Source of the DNA: Scleroderma bovista
Lineage: Eukaryota; Basidiomycota; Agaricomycetes; Boletales; Sclerodermataceae
Assembly: GCA_037178675.1 (NCBI GenBank)
Contig: JAYMGJ010000264.1
Span: 1 to 57,464 of the forward strand
Length of the DNA stretch: 57,464 nt
Direction: 5' to 3'
Positions 1 through 12,275 of this stretch are shown here, piece by piece. The notes below the pieces were generated by a model. That model searched no databases. It worked only from the letters and a program-made list of their open reading frames with translations, and was not told where the DNA came from. Every line of letters begins with the position of its first letter. Within the stretch, counting starts at the first letter, position 1. The position numbers and the translations under genes are program-made.

Positions 1-648
1 TTGGCGCGTTCAGCTCGCCACGCTTTCCAATCCTACTAGGTATGGCGAGGATATATGCGACACTCGGACCCAAGTGTGTACGGTAGGGCTGTAATAAACC
101 CGCCAAGTCGCGACATGGCGTAGCAGTGAGTAGGACTTCCCCCCCAGGTTCAAGTCCACGAAATAGACAATATAAATGCAATTACAGGGGACACCTGCCC
201 TCCACTCGTCTTCCAAGACCTCCAGGCCACCGGGTATGCCATACCCACCACCTGCCGGTGCCTTCTGGGCCGGTCTTCAAGGCACCCATAGTACTGGACC
301 CGATCGTGTGTAAAGTCGACGAGTGAGTGGAGACGATCTACAGGTAAGTGTCACAAAAGTACTGTGTAGTGAGAGTTCAAGCGAACGAGGACGCACTCCC
401 GTTGAAATATGTCGCGCATAGCAGCGCCGTGAGAGTCTGATGCAGTTGCACGACATTCATCCGCAAGATGCCAAACTGCGTTGTAATGGCCAGGCCGCAC
501 CAGTGAAGTGGTAACACTCATAGAACTTGATTATGACGGGCATCCTGATATGACACTCACTTTCCAAACAACCTTTCGAGACACCTTGGCAGAGTCTATT
601 GCATATACTAAGAACATAAACCAACGTCAGAAGAACAGTATGACCCCT
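1..648. other. Left edge, no assignable gene
   Basis: Non-repetitive sequence with several short ORFs on both strands, none resembling a family I know. It could hold the end of a neighbouring gene cut by the window edge, and the 3' flank of the minus-strand ORC6-like gene. I see no repeat, RNA gene or transposon end here. Confidence 0.4.
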
Positions 649-2045
649 TCACCCCAGCACGGGCCGATACCGCTCAAGCGGATGTCCATACAACTCAACC
701 ATCTTGGAGCAATGTCTCGCTGCATCTGCCCATATCCGCTCAACCCTCTGGTCCCGAGCGAGCCACTGCTGCTGATCCAGGAACACAGGGTAATACCGTC
801 GCCGAGGGCGAGCAGAGGCGGAAGCTTGGAGAGCGGAACGGGTGGGTGTGACAGCGACAGATGATTTCGCCGTGGAGCCTACATTCATGGTGGATGTTGA
901 GGGGCGTAAGGTGCGGGGACGCCTTGGTGTGGATGGATCGGCATCATCGGGGGTAGTGTGTGTATTGAGTAAACGAGGCAAGGGAGGAACAAGTTGAGGT
1001 GGCCAAGCTGGACTAGAAACGTGTGAGGCTTGGCCGGTTATTGCTGCGTGGAACGCCGCCATAGCTGCGTCTTTGTCTGTAACCCTCGTTGTGCGTTTCC
1101 TAGGGGAGATGGCTATACCTGCTCGAGTAGTAACATCATTGGCAGGAGAGTCTATTCTGCGCTTCTTGGTGGGCGTTTCAGGCAAGGACACATTGCTGTC
1201 CATGTCGCCGCGGCCGCGGATTGATTGGGAGAAAACGACAGTGCGTTTCTGAGAAGGGGTCTTAGATGGTGTTGGCTCTTGCTTGCATGACTTTCCCTTC
1301 ATTGCAGACTTGGTCGGTGACCTTTTAAGGGAAGCTTGTAATTGAAGACGGGTGTTCGGATAAGACTTTGAAAGAGTCGCCGATGAGCCGGTCGACTGAT
1401 GAAGGAGGGCAGAGTGGATGCGGTTTGCGATATCACCGCAGTGCAGATCGAGAGTGTTCGTGATGCTCTTGAGGGTTTTCGAGGGTACATTGTAGGCTGC
1501 ACAGATTTCCTTGTTTGCCACGGAGTGCTGGCAATCATTGAATGCACGCATGCAGATAGAAGCATCACCGCACCCGGCAGCGCCTCCTCCGCCTCCTCCA
1601 TCCATTCTACCGCGTCTAACGCGTCCTGTGAGATATGAGACGCGACAAGACTCTGGTATGCGTCACGTTTTCAGATGCGCCACGGAGATCCTGGTCGTCA
1701 TCGTCGAACTGAATGGCTTTGCGCACTTTCTTGAGGATATCCTCGAACACGCGTCGCTGGACGAATGCGGAGACTGCAGCGGTTTTGAGAGTGACCTCAT
1801 TCGTTCCAAGCCTGTGAATAGCGTACACTCGAGTGGGGGTCAACGACAAATAATCAGGCTTACACGCACTGCTCGGATGCAAGGTATGCTGCAACAGCAG
1901 AGAGGGAGGCAATGTTGCCAGGAAAGCCTGTGCCGTGGCCTGTGCGTAATGAGGAATGGTTTAGGATGGATTTGGCTCGCTCGAAGGTTTCTTGTGTCAA
2001 ACAGAGGCCTTCAGTGAGCTGTTGTTGGTAGAGAGCGGACGCCAT
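649..2045 (-). pseudogene. ORC6: ORC6-like origin recognition complex subunit 6, apparently frameshifted
   Basis: Likely subunit 6 of the origin recognition complex, which marks replication origins in the nucleus. Start chosen at the ATG at 2045 (MASALYQQ). Exon 1 (2045-1864) holds a helical segment ending in AAYLASEQ; a 52-nt GT..AG intron (1863-1812) follows, then LGTNEVTLK and VFEDILKKVRKAI, the cyclin-like helical block of ORC6. Next come DALDAVEWMEEAEEALPG, then KEICAAYNVPSKTLKSI, an S/T/P/K-rich linker and the tail RVERIWADAA..MVELYGHPLERYRP, which I associate with basidiomycete ORC6. Reading straight through needs two frame changes, near 1660-1680 and near 1530-1560, with no credible intron at either place. 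So this is a degraded copy, a sequence with indel errors, or a gene whose splicing I misread. ORC6 is normally essential, so a second intact copy elsewhere would be expected if this one is broken. The family call rests mainly on the C-terminal signature. Confidence 0.65.
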
Positions 2046-3004
2046 AAGGTAGTATGCAAGGACCCCGAACGTCCGCGAGTTGAGTGCCAACCGGGTGTTT
2101 CTGTCCTGGAGGGGGAGCAGAGAGAAGCCATATGTTTTGAAGGTGTCCGTCGACTTGGGGTGAGTGTGATATTCTTCCAGACCTTGGCCCGCTCGTCCGC
2201 AGGGGAAAGCTTGCCATGATACACAACTACTCCAACAGGCTGGTATCCGCGTTGATCTTCTAACATATTTTAGCCTGCATTCAATCCCTGTATGAAGTTA
2301 AACGTTCGCGAGCCTACGAATCCATGTCATGAAGTGAAACTACTGCGCAAGCACAGATGGCAATGATTTTTCGAAGTTCTATGCCCCATGTATCACGGTC
2401 TGGAACCCTCGGGGACGCCTCTTCGATCCTATGGCATGCAATTTGCAGTCGCGAGTGCAGCATGGAACTCACCTGCGACACACGGTGCCCTTGCACTCCA
2501 CTTGCACCGCCGTGCTCTGCTGCATCCTCGGCGATTGTGGCTGTGGTGCCCTTGCGCCGAGTTGATCGTATTCTTGGGTGGAGACCTCAATGTGCAAATT
2601 TGAAATTTCATCCTGTCCGAGTGAGAGTAACCCTTGGTCGTCCCCGTCGCCTTTGGGATTCTATGTGCGGTGTCACGAACTCGTTGAGGACGGATCCATT
2701 TTTTGGTGGATTTCTCGCATTCGACAGTGTTGAAATGTCGGCTTTCGTTTCGACTGCGTTGAACCGCCCCGTCAACCTTCTAAACTTTTGGTGTCCCCCG
2801 CGGGAACGATATTCCTAGCCTTGGTCAGCATTGCGAGCGTTGAGGGCGTCCGCAACAACGACGACGCGATTTGTGCTGAAGGGACAGACCCAGTCCATCG
2901 TGGGCTAACTTACAGCAGCAACAAAGAATAGTCTGGCACCTTCGGAAGCGGAGGTATGTACAAGTCAACTCCTCTTTCCCATTCGACCATATGAACGATC
3001 ATGT
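2046..3004. other. Intergenic or unresolved coding fragments
   Basis: Upstream of the ORC6-like start. A minus-strand stretch around 2480-2600 reads as plausible protein (STQEYDQLGARAPQPQ), and splice-like GTGAGT and GCGCAG signals occur near 2340-2470, so a further gene on the minus strand is possible. I could not chain exons into a recognisable product. Confidence 0.3.
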
Positions 3005-3397
3005 CCCCCAGCAGCAACACGTTGCAAACCCAATATTTGGCAACCTGGGCACCACTAATACCACCACCATCCCCTTTGGTATCTTTAGGGTCGTTCTTTT
3101 TCTCTCCTTGTTTGCTGAGCAAGTTGGTATCTTTGGATTGTAGGCGGCTTGCGACAACCAGCGACAACAACCTCTATCTTCGGTGCACGTAAACCCGCTA
3201 TTGCCTTTGGTGCCTTTGGGGGAGGCACCTCTGGGTTTGGTAGGGGTACAGGTACCATTGGATCTACCAACACTACCGCAACCACGGGAACGAGTTTGGA
3301 CCCACGAACATTCTTATATGAAGATATTGTGTCCGAGTCAGTATACGAAGGTACTGGCGGACAGGGAGTATTTACCCGGCGGTGCTGTCCGACATAG
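3005..3397 (+). pseudogene. FG-repeat nucleoporin-like fragment (Nup98/Nup145 type)
   Basis: The plus strand encodes clustered FG dipeptides in a G/T/N/A-rich context: NPIFGNLGTTNTTT and IPFGIF near 3030-3090, then TTSIFGARKP, AFGAFGGGTSGFGRGTGTIG and NTTATTGTS from about 3160 to 3300. This is the composition of the FG domain of GLFG-type nucleoporins, which form the permeability barrier of the nuclear pore. The pieces lie in different frames separated by stops, and no autoproteolytic or structured C-terminal domain follows, so I read it as a relic or as exons I cannot join. FG-rich low-complexity sequence can also arise by chance; confidence is modest. Confidence 0.35.
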
Positions 3398-5347
3398 GAG
3401 GGCCTTCGGCGGTCTTGGACCTTTTCATGGGGAACGTTCGTTCGGAGCTGACGCCGCCTTGGTTTGGGTTCAGTATGGGATAAATTCATTGGTTTTTGCA
3501 CGGGTGTGTGGATGGTGGTGGGGCATCCTTTGGGAAGTTCTGCCGTCCATTCTGCGGATGAGAAGGCGGGATGGGATCCCTGATGGACGGAGAAGTATTA
3601 CCTCGCCCTTCAGTTCACTTCGCGGCTCACGTTTTCCCCCTTCACAGGATCGTAAAACTCGATTCAACCTACATATTCTGGAGCTGGTCTAATGATTTCT
3701 CCCCCTTCGGGGAAGTACTTTTCCAACTAACGAGGAATGCGAGTTCACGGTGCGTTGAAAGTATTTCCTATGCTCAATAGCTCATGCGCTGTGGCTTCGG
3801 GCAACGAGTTTGTGCGGACGCTTTCTTCGTCAGCTTGTCCATGTATAGACAACTACAATCGCGCACGACGATATGTGACGCCAATCCCACCCAGTGGAAA
3901 CTGAATTGGCGTGCGCGTCACATAGACATTTATACCCTGTCTAATCTCAATCTCACTCCACCAATAGATTAAATACCTTGCATCCCACAGTTCCCCACAT
4001 GTTCACATCTGCTCGTCTTGTCCATACTCAGTCTGCCAGATACAATAAAATCACCGATGGGCAGCCAGACGGTACCACCCCCGTCTCGGACGGTAAAGTT
4101 TAAAAGGTAACCACTATGCCAACATAGTCCGGCCCAATTTACTTTGTCGGGTTCATCTACAACGCTTACGATGGGTGTCAGCTATGCCTGATGTAGTCGG
4201 GTCAAGGTATGACCCTTAAAAGAGCCAATCGCATATCGTACATCCAAAGAACCCGTAACAGTAGGTATACCAGTACTCACCATTTCCATTCGTCATGCAT
4301 GACAAAGTGCGCGACCGCGACTGTCCCTCCTTATCTGCAGAGCCCCCGTATTGGATGTTACATATATGTTGCAACAGCCGACTGGCCATGACGAGGTAGA
4401 GACCAACGAGCAGGTCCTAAGTATGTATGCGAGCGGCACCAAACAGACAGGGAGAACGTACATTGTTCTTGTATAAATCTCACCGCGGACACGAATTACA
4501 CGGCAACCCAAATACGTCTCAGCCATGGGGCTCGAGATTGAGTCTGCGGTCACAAGGCGGGTGGCCCGTTGTTAGATCAGACCTATCTGTTGACGGGCCT
4601 TGGCCATCCCATCGTACCCACCTATGATGGCACTTGAAGATCAAGCTTAGCCAGTTTAGTAGCATCTGCTTGCGCCCCAGGGGAGAGACAGTCGCAAAGA
4701 GAAGAGAAATTTGATGTATGCACGCAGAGGAAACATCGACAAGGGGAGACCTCCAGCTGGGTCACTACGACAGAGTGTCCTGCTGCTTACACTGCGGACA
4801 CGAGATGCGATAGGATTCACCGTGGCTGAGGGCGACGGCAGCGCCGGAAGGGGGTATATCATCCGAATGTCACGGCCTACACTGGTGCACTCACCCATCA
4901 GGTTTACGTGTCATCGAGGCGGGTATCATGCGTACCCTGCAGAATGCCCAGAGACGCAGGTGGTTCGTAGGCCACACATGGAGGGTAGACGGATAAAGGG
5001 GTGGGGTGTCTGACGAGATAAAGTTGACCGTGAACTTGAGCTGTGGAATTTGTGTATCATCGCGAGCTTTCCCTGCGGACGAGCGAACCAATCGGAAGAA
5101 TCACTCACCCCAGTCGACGGACACCTTCGAACGCCTTCAATCTAGGCTAAGTACGTATGTTAGGCAGTCGCAGTGCTTGTGCCAACGCTGAAATGAAATT
5201 TGAAAACCCGACTCTGCAGCGTGTAAAGCACAGGTTGCAAACAGGCTGTACAAGCCTGAAAACCCCGCTTCCCATCCTTGCTGCTCTCGACTTGCAAGTG
5301 CAAGATTTCAACAAACCCGTATTTCTCTTGCCATCGCCGAGTCACAC
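3398..5347. other. No confident gene
   Basis: Non-repetitive DNA between the FG-like fragment and the NLR gene. Short minus-strand ORFs (4293-4553, 4656-4898, 4891-5091) have some coding character and possible GTGAGT/CAG splice sites near 4480 and 5105, but no domain could be recognised. The last ~150 bases should include the promoter and leader of the NLR gene. Confidence 0.35.
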
Positions 5348-8300
5348 ATGGCCAATACTCGTCGCTCTAAGCTGAAACCCTGGAAAACCAAACCCATTCA
5401 AGCCACATCGGACCCCCAGTTTGCCCTGGTACGCAATTGGTTCTTTGCAAGAGAGCGTCTTGATCAACCAAAAAGAAATCAGACCCAAGGGACATCGCCC
5501 GCTCTTGTCCCCAATATCGCTTCCACATCGGCGAGATCCACTGACATCGCCACGGGAAAACTGGAGAAATTGAAGAATTTATTACCGTTTAGTCGTTCCA
5601 ACCAAACGATCGCAAGTGCTTCTATGAGCGTGAGTGCATTTATTCAAGCGGATCTAAGGCCATGTAGTGGCTGACCCGCTCGTCTTCAAATTAGCCGCCG
5701 GCACCGACAAGCACAGTGGACCAGGCAGTCGCTCCTATGACTGTGCGTGACGAAATCGATGCTGCCAAAAAAGAGCTCGATGCACTAGTACCTGCCTCTC
5801 ATCCTACGCAAGACGCCGTTGACCTTGTTGGTGGGATCAACACTACCGTCTCTCAAATAGAGACCATCAGCTCAACATACCTCGAACCACTCAAGGCTTT
5901 CAACACCGTAGTCGGTACCATTGCCAATGTACTATATCATATTTTACTTGGAGTGACAAGCAGGATGACATTTATACACAGGTCCACCCTTATACTCAGA
6001 TGGCACTGGGGCTTCTCACCGGTGCTGCTCAGGTGCGCCTTCTGGCTGGCTGAGACATGCATCTCACATCCCTGCCAGGTGATCATTGCGCAAGCGAACC
6101 TAGACCACTCGGTCTCTAGCCTACTTTCAAAGATTCAAAGTGTCTATGAGTTGCTTCTTAAAGAGGATACGAAGGCCCTGGATATGATGAAGGATACACT
6201 GACGTGCATCGCCCAAGTGGTCAGTAGCTGTGCCCAGTTTATCAAAAACTATTCCAAAGACGAGAACTTCTGTACGCCCCACCGAATGCTTCCATGACGC
6301 TCTTCTAAGTAGGTATCATCTTAGTGAAACGAGCTGCAAAGAACATCTTTTCCGACGCACAGTCCGTCGTCGACGAATACAATAGGGCGCTCGATGAATT
6401 GATGCAAAAATTTCGAGATCGCGCAGTACGCGACACGCACATCCACGTCCACCGTGTCCTTGATATCATGGAGGACCTGAGCCTAGATAGTATGGCATAT
6501 GCAGGTGGCGCGGGACTCAATACGACGAAGAAATGCCTGGATGGAACGAGGATGGAAGTTCTGAAAGAAATCGTGGATTGGATTAACGACCCCGCCGTTA
6601 ACGTGCCGCGGATCTTCTGGCTTCACGGCCAGGCTGGCAGGGGCAAATCCGCCATCGCTCACACCGTCGCGCTGCAGTACAAGAATGCGGGAGGGCTTTG
6701 TTCATGCTTCTGCTTCGCGCGCGATCGGCTGCCGGAACGTCTAGAGCAAAAGGTGCTGTCGAACATTGTTCGCGACCTGGCTAACTGCGACCCTGCTTTT
6801 CAACGGGCGGTGCTCGGAGCTATTAAGGAAGATAACACACTCAAGGCCACACACGACGTGATGCAACAGTGGGAAAAGCTCCTGAAGCCTTTGTTGGAGG
6901 TTTCGGATGGGAGAGTCGGAAGTGTCGTCGTGGTCATCGATGCATTGGATGAAAGTGGATCTGACTCATCACGAAAGCACATCCTGGAGGTGCTCACTAA
7001 GGCTGCTTCTCTCCCTTCCAACTTCCGCATACTCCTCACATCCCGACCATTAGCCGACATCGTGGATGCTCTTCGCGATGCGCAGCACGTGAAAGCGGTT
7101 TCTTTGGACGAGTTCTCTGCCGAACGTGACATTCATATGTATGTATCCAAGCAACTCAAGGATCGACGAGGTATTGGTGCAACAGAGATCGACCAGATTG
7201 TGCGCAGAGCGGATGGCTTGTTCGAGTGGGCCCGACTCGCCTGCGAATGGATCAGACCAGGCATTGGTGGTGAGACGAACAAGGAACGCTTCGACGACTT
7301 GATGGCGCGCACATCGCGGGAAGGGGAAATCCTCCTAGACAAGATATACCTTGCAGTCCTCGAAAGTGCTGTAGACAGGAGGCAAAAATCTCTTGCACGG
7401 TTCTGCTCCTTGATGCGACAGATTCTTTACACGCTGGAGCCACTCCCAATGGGTGCATTGCATGCAATGCGCATGTACTTCCCACACAAAGATGATCGCT
7501 TCGAAGTTACCCTCATTCTTGACTACATGGGCTCATTGCTGAGTGGTGTCACTGACCACAAAAGCCCCATCCGGATCCTCCATTCTTCATTCCATGACTT
7601 CTTGACTGATCAGTCACGGAGTGGAGACTATTTTGTTGGCGAGTTGGGTATTCAGGCAGACCTAGCTGTTGCATCACTCTGTGTGCTTCATGATGGTCTA
7701 TGCTTCAATATCTGTGGACTGGAGAGCTCCTTTCTACTCAATTCAGATGTACCTGGTCTGGCTGAGAGAGTCAAAGCCAAGATTCCATCTCATTTGTCAT
7801 ACTCGTCTCTCTTCTGGGCAAAGCATCTGGAGGCAACCAAATTTGATCCTACACTTGCAGGACATGTGAAAGGTATTCTGGGGAATGAAAGGATTCTGTT
7901 CTGGTTTGAGGTATTGAGTTTGCTGGGTGTACTTGGTAATGCTGTATATGCCCTTTCTAGTGCTGCAAGATGGTCTCAGGTGAGTACATGGATCAGTATG
8001 ATGGTGAGTTAGTGTCTAACATACAATTTGTCTAGGGGAAAACAGGATCTGGTGATGTTGCAGGATTGGCAAGGGATGGTGTGAAATTCATCCATAACTT
8101 CTCCACTGCTGTTTCCACAAGCACCCCCCACTTGTACATCTCTGCACTACCATTTGCTCCTGCAAATGCCATACCATATGGGGAGGTAAGAGCCAAATTC
8201 CCCTGCATTGCCAAAATTGCAGAAGGGCAAGACAAAGAATGGTCAGCTGCTCAGGGTTCATTTCAGGGGCACACTTCTGGGATCAGTTCAGTTGGATTCT

Positions 8301-10246
8301 CCCCTGATGGCACAAGGATTGTGTCAGGCTCAGATGACAACACTGTGAGAGTCTGGGATGCTGACAGGGGTGTGCAGATTGGCAGTCCACTTCAAGGCCA
8401 CACTAACTGGGTCAGATCAGTTGGATTCTCCCCTGATGGCACAAGGATTGTGTCAGGCTCAGATGACAACACTGTGAGAGTCTGGGATGCTGACAGGGGT
8501 GTGCAGATTGGCAGTCCACTTCAAGGCCACACTCACAGGGTCACATCAGTTGGATTCTCCCCTGATGGCAAAAGGATTGTGTCAGGCTCAGGTGACAACA
8601 CTGTGAGAGTCTGGGATGCTGACAGTGGTGTACAGATTGGCAGTCCACTTCAAGGCCACACTTCTGTGGTCACATCAGTTGGATTCTCCCCTGATGGCAC
8701 AAGGATTGTGTCAGGCTCAGGTGACAACACTGTGAGAGTCTGGGATGCTGACAGTGGTGTACAGATTGGCAGTCCACTTCAAGGCCACACTTCTGTGGTC
8801 ACATCAGTTGGATTCTCCCCTGATGGCACAAGGATTGTGTCAGGCTCAGGTGACAACACTGTGAGAGTCTGGGATGCTGACAGGGGTGTGCAGATTGGCA
8901 GTCCACTTCAAGGCCACACTTCTGTGGTCACATCAGTTGGATTCTCCCCTGATGGCACAAGGATTGTGTCAGGCTCAGGTGACAACACTGTGAGAGTCTG
9001 GGATGCTGACAGTGGTGTACAGATTGGCAGTCCACTTCAAGGCCACACTTCTGTGGTCACATCAGTTGGATTCTCCCCTGATGGCACAAGGATTGTGTCA
9101 GGCTCAGGTGACAACACTGTGAGAGTCTGGGATGCTGACAGGGGTGTGCAGATTGGCAGTCCACTTCAAGGCCACACTTCTGTGGTCACATCAGTTGGAT
9201 TCTCCCCTGATGGCACAAGGATTGTGTCAGGCTCAGGTGACAACACTGTGAGAGTCTGGGATGCTGACAGGGGTGTGCAGATTGGCAGTCCACTTCAAGG
9301 CCACACTTCTGTGGTCACATCAGTTGGATTCTCCCCTGATGGCACAAGGATTGTGTCAGGCTCAGGTGACAACACTGTGAGAGTCTGGGATGCTGACAGG
9401 GGTGTGCAGATTGGCAGTCCACTTCAAGGCCACACTTCTTGGGTCAGATCAGTTGGATTCTCCCCTGATGGCACAAGGATTGTGTCAGGCTCACATGACA
9501 ACACTGTGAGAGTCTGGGATGCTGACAGGGGTGTGCAGATTGGCAGTCCACTTCAAGGCCACACTTCTGTGGTCACATCAGTTGGATTCTCCCCTGATGG
9601 CACAAGGATTGTGTCAGGCTCAGGTGACAACACTGTGAGAGTCTGGGATGCTGACAGGGGTGTGCAGATTGGCAGTCCACTTCAAGGCCACACTTCTGTG
9701 GTTACATCAGTTGGATGCTCCCCTGATGGCACAAGGATTGTGTCAGGCTCAGATGATATGACTGTGCAAGTCTGGGATGCTAACAAAGAGGTCAGAATCA
9801 TCAATGATGTTCAAGTGTCCCCTCCATCAAATGAATGCTACATTTCTTCTTCACACAATGGTGAGCATACTACTCTTCAACTATATTGTTACAAGTATTC
9901 ATTTCTATATAATACAGTGCATGATATGAATGCTACTTTGCATAGTGATTCCCAGAATCCCATCTCATGCCATCCAATTAGGTTCTCTTCTTTTCCAGCT
10001 CATGCATTGCATGGCAGTGAGAGCCTTTGCTTCCATGATAAACAGGCTTTCCACCAATGTGTTAGACTTCATGAAGATGGATGGATTAAAGGTCCACATG
10101 GCCAGTTGCTTCTGTGGGTGCCTGCTGGCAACAGACATCCATTCTATAACCCATTTACCAGGTTAGTTATGCCAAGGGGAGGTATAGAGCTTGACTTCAG
10201 TCAAATGGCATATGGCTCCAAGTGGCAAGAATGCTTTGAGCCTTGA
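5348..10246 (+). CDS. NACHT-WD40 STAND protein (fungal NLR-like receptor), six exons
   Basis: A signal-transducing NTPase of the type fungi use in non-self recognition and programmed cell death. Predicted exons 5348-5629, 5695-5928, 5982-6032, 6079-6271, 6325-7979 and 8036-10246 have GT..AG introns of 46-65 nt and compatible phases, giving about 1541 residues. Residues 1-250 are a helical N-terminal domain like those of other basidiomycete NACHT proteins. The NACHT domain shows Walker A GQAGRGKS (about 355-362), Walker B VVVIDALDES (about 455-465) and LLTSRPLADI. A helical arm leads to 12 WD40 repeats (about 882-1398). The C-terminal tail (GPHGQLLLWVPAGNRH) is a common ending of such proteins. 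No death-fold or lipase domain was recognised. A further short intron near 9861-9916 is possible; removing it would keep the frame. The gene looks intact and stands outside the transposon nest. Confidence 0.93.
8264..9811 (+). repeat. 12 tandem 129-bp WD40 repeats
   Basis: Twelve in-frame 129-bp units, each encoding a 43-residue WD40 blade with SVGFSPDGTRIVSGS and NTVRVWDAD. Most units are identical or nearly so at the DNA level. Differences cluster at a few codons: the three or four residues after GHT (SGIS, NWVR, HRVT, SVVT, SWVR), the residue before DN (D, G or H), and R/S before GVQIG. The last unit is the most diverged (MTVQVWDANKEVRI). The pattern matches concerted evolution with hypervariable surface positions, known from HNWD-type genes of Podospora. 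Confidence 0.95.
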
Positions 10247-10904
10247 CAATACTGCTATTATTCCATTGTTGCTTCTGAAGTTGGCAGTCAATGTTCATGT
10301 GTTTGCTACTTGTACTTTGTATTTGTTTTGATGCTAGTCATTGTCCTGCAACACTGACATGTTCTACTAGTCATCAGCTTCTTCCTTGTATATGCATGTG
10401 GCTTCTCATCTTGACAAAGTGTGACACTGTGTGAGAATGGTGTTGGGCATGTGTAGGTAGTACATCATTTACCAAGTCCATTATTGAATGGCACAGCATT
10501 AGATGGAGACTCAATTGCAACTCTTATAGTGGTAATAGGGTGCATCAATATAGACCTTTGGCCATTATGAAAATATCATGATATTCTGTATACTTAAGCA
10601 GATGACTGGCTTTCATTGACTCCTGTTTGTTCTGTCCTCTGTCCTGGAAGTTTCACCCCTTGAATGTAGCTGTTCTGGTTGTGTGTTTGTTCCATACTTG
10701 GTTGAGTTGTCACAGGTGAGTGACTTCCAAGTTGACAGAGCATAGGTTTTGCATATGACTATTCCTGTTGTGGAAGCTTCAGTGTTGGTTCTTTGCTCAA
10801 CAACATCAGCAAGGTGACAATTTCTCTGACAGCACTTAGGTCCCTTAACAGTCTGAAATGGTCTGACATGACTTAACAGTCTGGGAGCATCTGGCATCAG
10901 ACTG
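10247..10904. other. 3' flank of the NLR gene
   Basis: AT-leaning sequence with no gene-like ORF; it presumably holds the NLR 3' UTR. It leads without a clear border into the minisatellite field. Confidence 0.5.
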
Positions 10905-12275
10905 GGAGTTCTGGAATCAGATATTTAAGACCACTTCAGAGCAGTCAGAGCAGTCAGACCCCCAGACAGTAAGTCAGTCAGACACTTAAGATGACCCAGA
11001 CCACTCAGACCAGTCAGACCCCCCAGACTGTAAGTCAGTCAGGCATTTAAGACCACTTCAGATCAGTTAGACTAGTCAGACCCCCAGATAGTAAGTCAGT
11101 CAGACATTTAAGACTGCTCCAGACCAGTTAGACCCCTCAGACAATAAGTCAGTCAGACACTTAAGACAACCCAGACCACCCAGACCACCCAGACCCCTCA
11201 GACAATAACTCAGTCAGACACTTAAGATCACCCAGACCACCCAGACCCCTCAGACAGTAAGTCAGTCAGACACTTCAGACCACCCAGACCACCCAGACCA
11301 CCCAGACCACCCAGACCACCCAGACCACCCAGACCACCCAGACCACCCAGACCACCCAGACCACCCAGACCACCCAGACCACCCAGACCACCCAGACCAC
11401 CCAGACCACCCAGACCACCCAGACCACCCAGACCACCCAGACCACCCAGACCACCCAGACCACCCAGACCACCCAGACCCCTCAGACAATAACTCAGTCA
11501 GACACTTAAGATCACTCAGATCCCCCAGATCCCCCAGACCCCTCAGACAGTAACTCAGTCAGACACTTAAGACCACCCAGACTACCCAGAGCAGTCAGAC
11601 CCCTTAGACAGTAACTCAGTCAGACACCTAAGACCATCCAGACCACCCAGACCACCCAGACAGTAAGTCAGTCAGACAATTAAGACATGCCAGACCAGTT
11701 AGACCAGTCAGACTAATCAAACCCACAAGACAGTCAGACCATTCAGACACTTCAGACCAGTCAGACCAGTCAGAGTGACCAGACACACCAGACAGTCAGG
11801 CCAGTCAGACACTTCAGGTGCCACTCCAGACCAGTCAGAGGGATCAGAGGGGTTAGACCCACCAGACAGTCAAGCCAATCAGATACTTCAGGCCAATCCA
11901 AACCAGTCAGACTAGTCAGAGTGATCAGACCCTCCAGGCAGTCAGGCTAGTCAGACACTTCAGACCACTCCAGAGCAGTCAGAGCAATCAGAGCAGTCAA
12001 ACCCCCCAGGCAGTCAGATCAGTCAGACTGGTCAGACCCCCCAGGGTGTCAAACTATCAGACACCCCAGACACTTCAGGCCACTCCAGACCAGTCAGACC
12101 AGTCAGAGTGGTCAGATTCTCCAGGGTGTAAGACTATCAGACACTCCAGACCACTCCAGACCAGTCAGAGATGTCAGAGATGTCAGACCTCCTAGGCAGT
12201 CAGACCAGTCAGACACTTCAGCATAGTTAGAGTGGTCAGATCTACCAGATAGTCAGACCCCCCAGCCAGTAAGGT
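10905..12275. repeat. GTCAGACC-type minisatellite field with a pure 9-bp core
   Basis: About 1.4 kb of degenerate short repeats built from CAGACC, AGTCAGAC and ACTTAAGA motifs. At about 11276-11478 the array becomes a homogeneous tandem of the 9-mer CAGACCACC, some 22 copies. Because the unit is a multiple of three, it opens long spurious ORFs (WSG repeats on the minus strand), which I do not accept as genes. Confidence 0.9.

Noticed and set aside
508..864. Plus-strand ORF of 118 codons
   Set aside because: Antisense to the ORC6-like C-terminal exon, which has the better family match.
11262..11489. Minus-strand ORFs made of WSG or WVV repeats
   Set aside because: They are the 9-bp minisatellite read in frame; the unit length alone keeps the frame open.
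10905..12275. CRISPR-like array of short repeats
   Set aside because: Repeats are contiguous and degenerate with no unique spacers of constant length, and the genome is eukaryotic.
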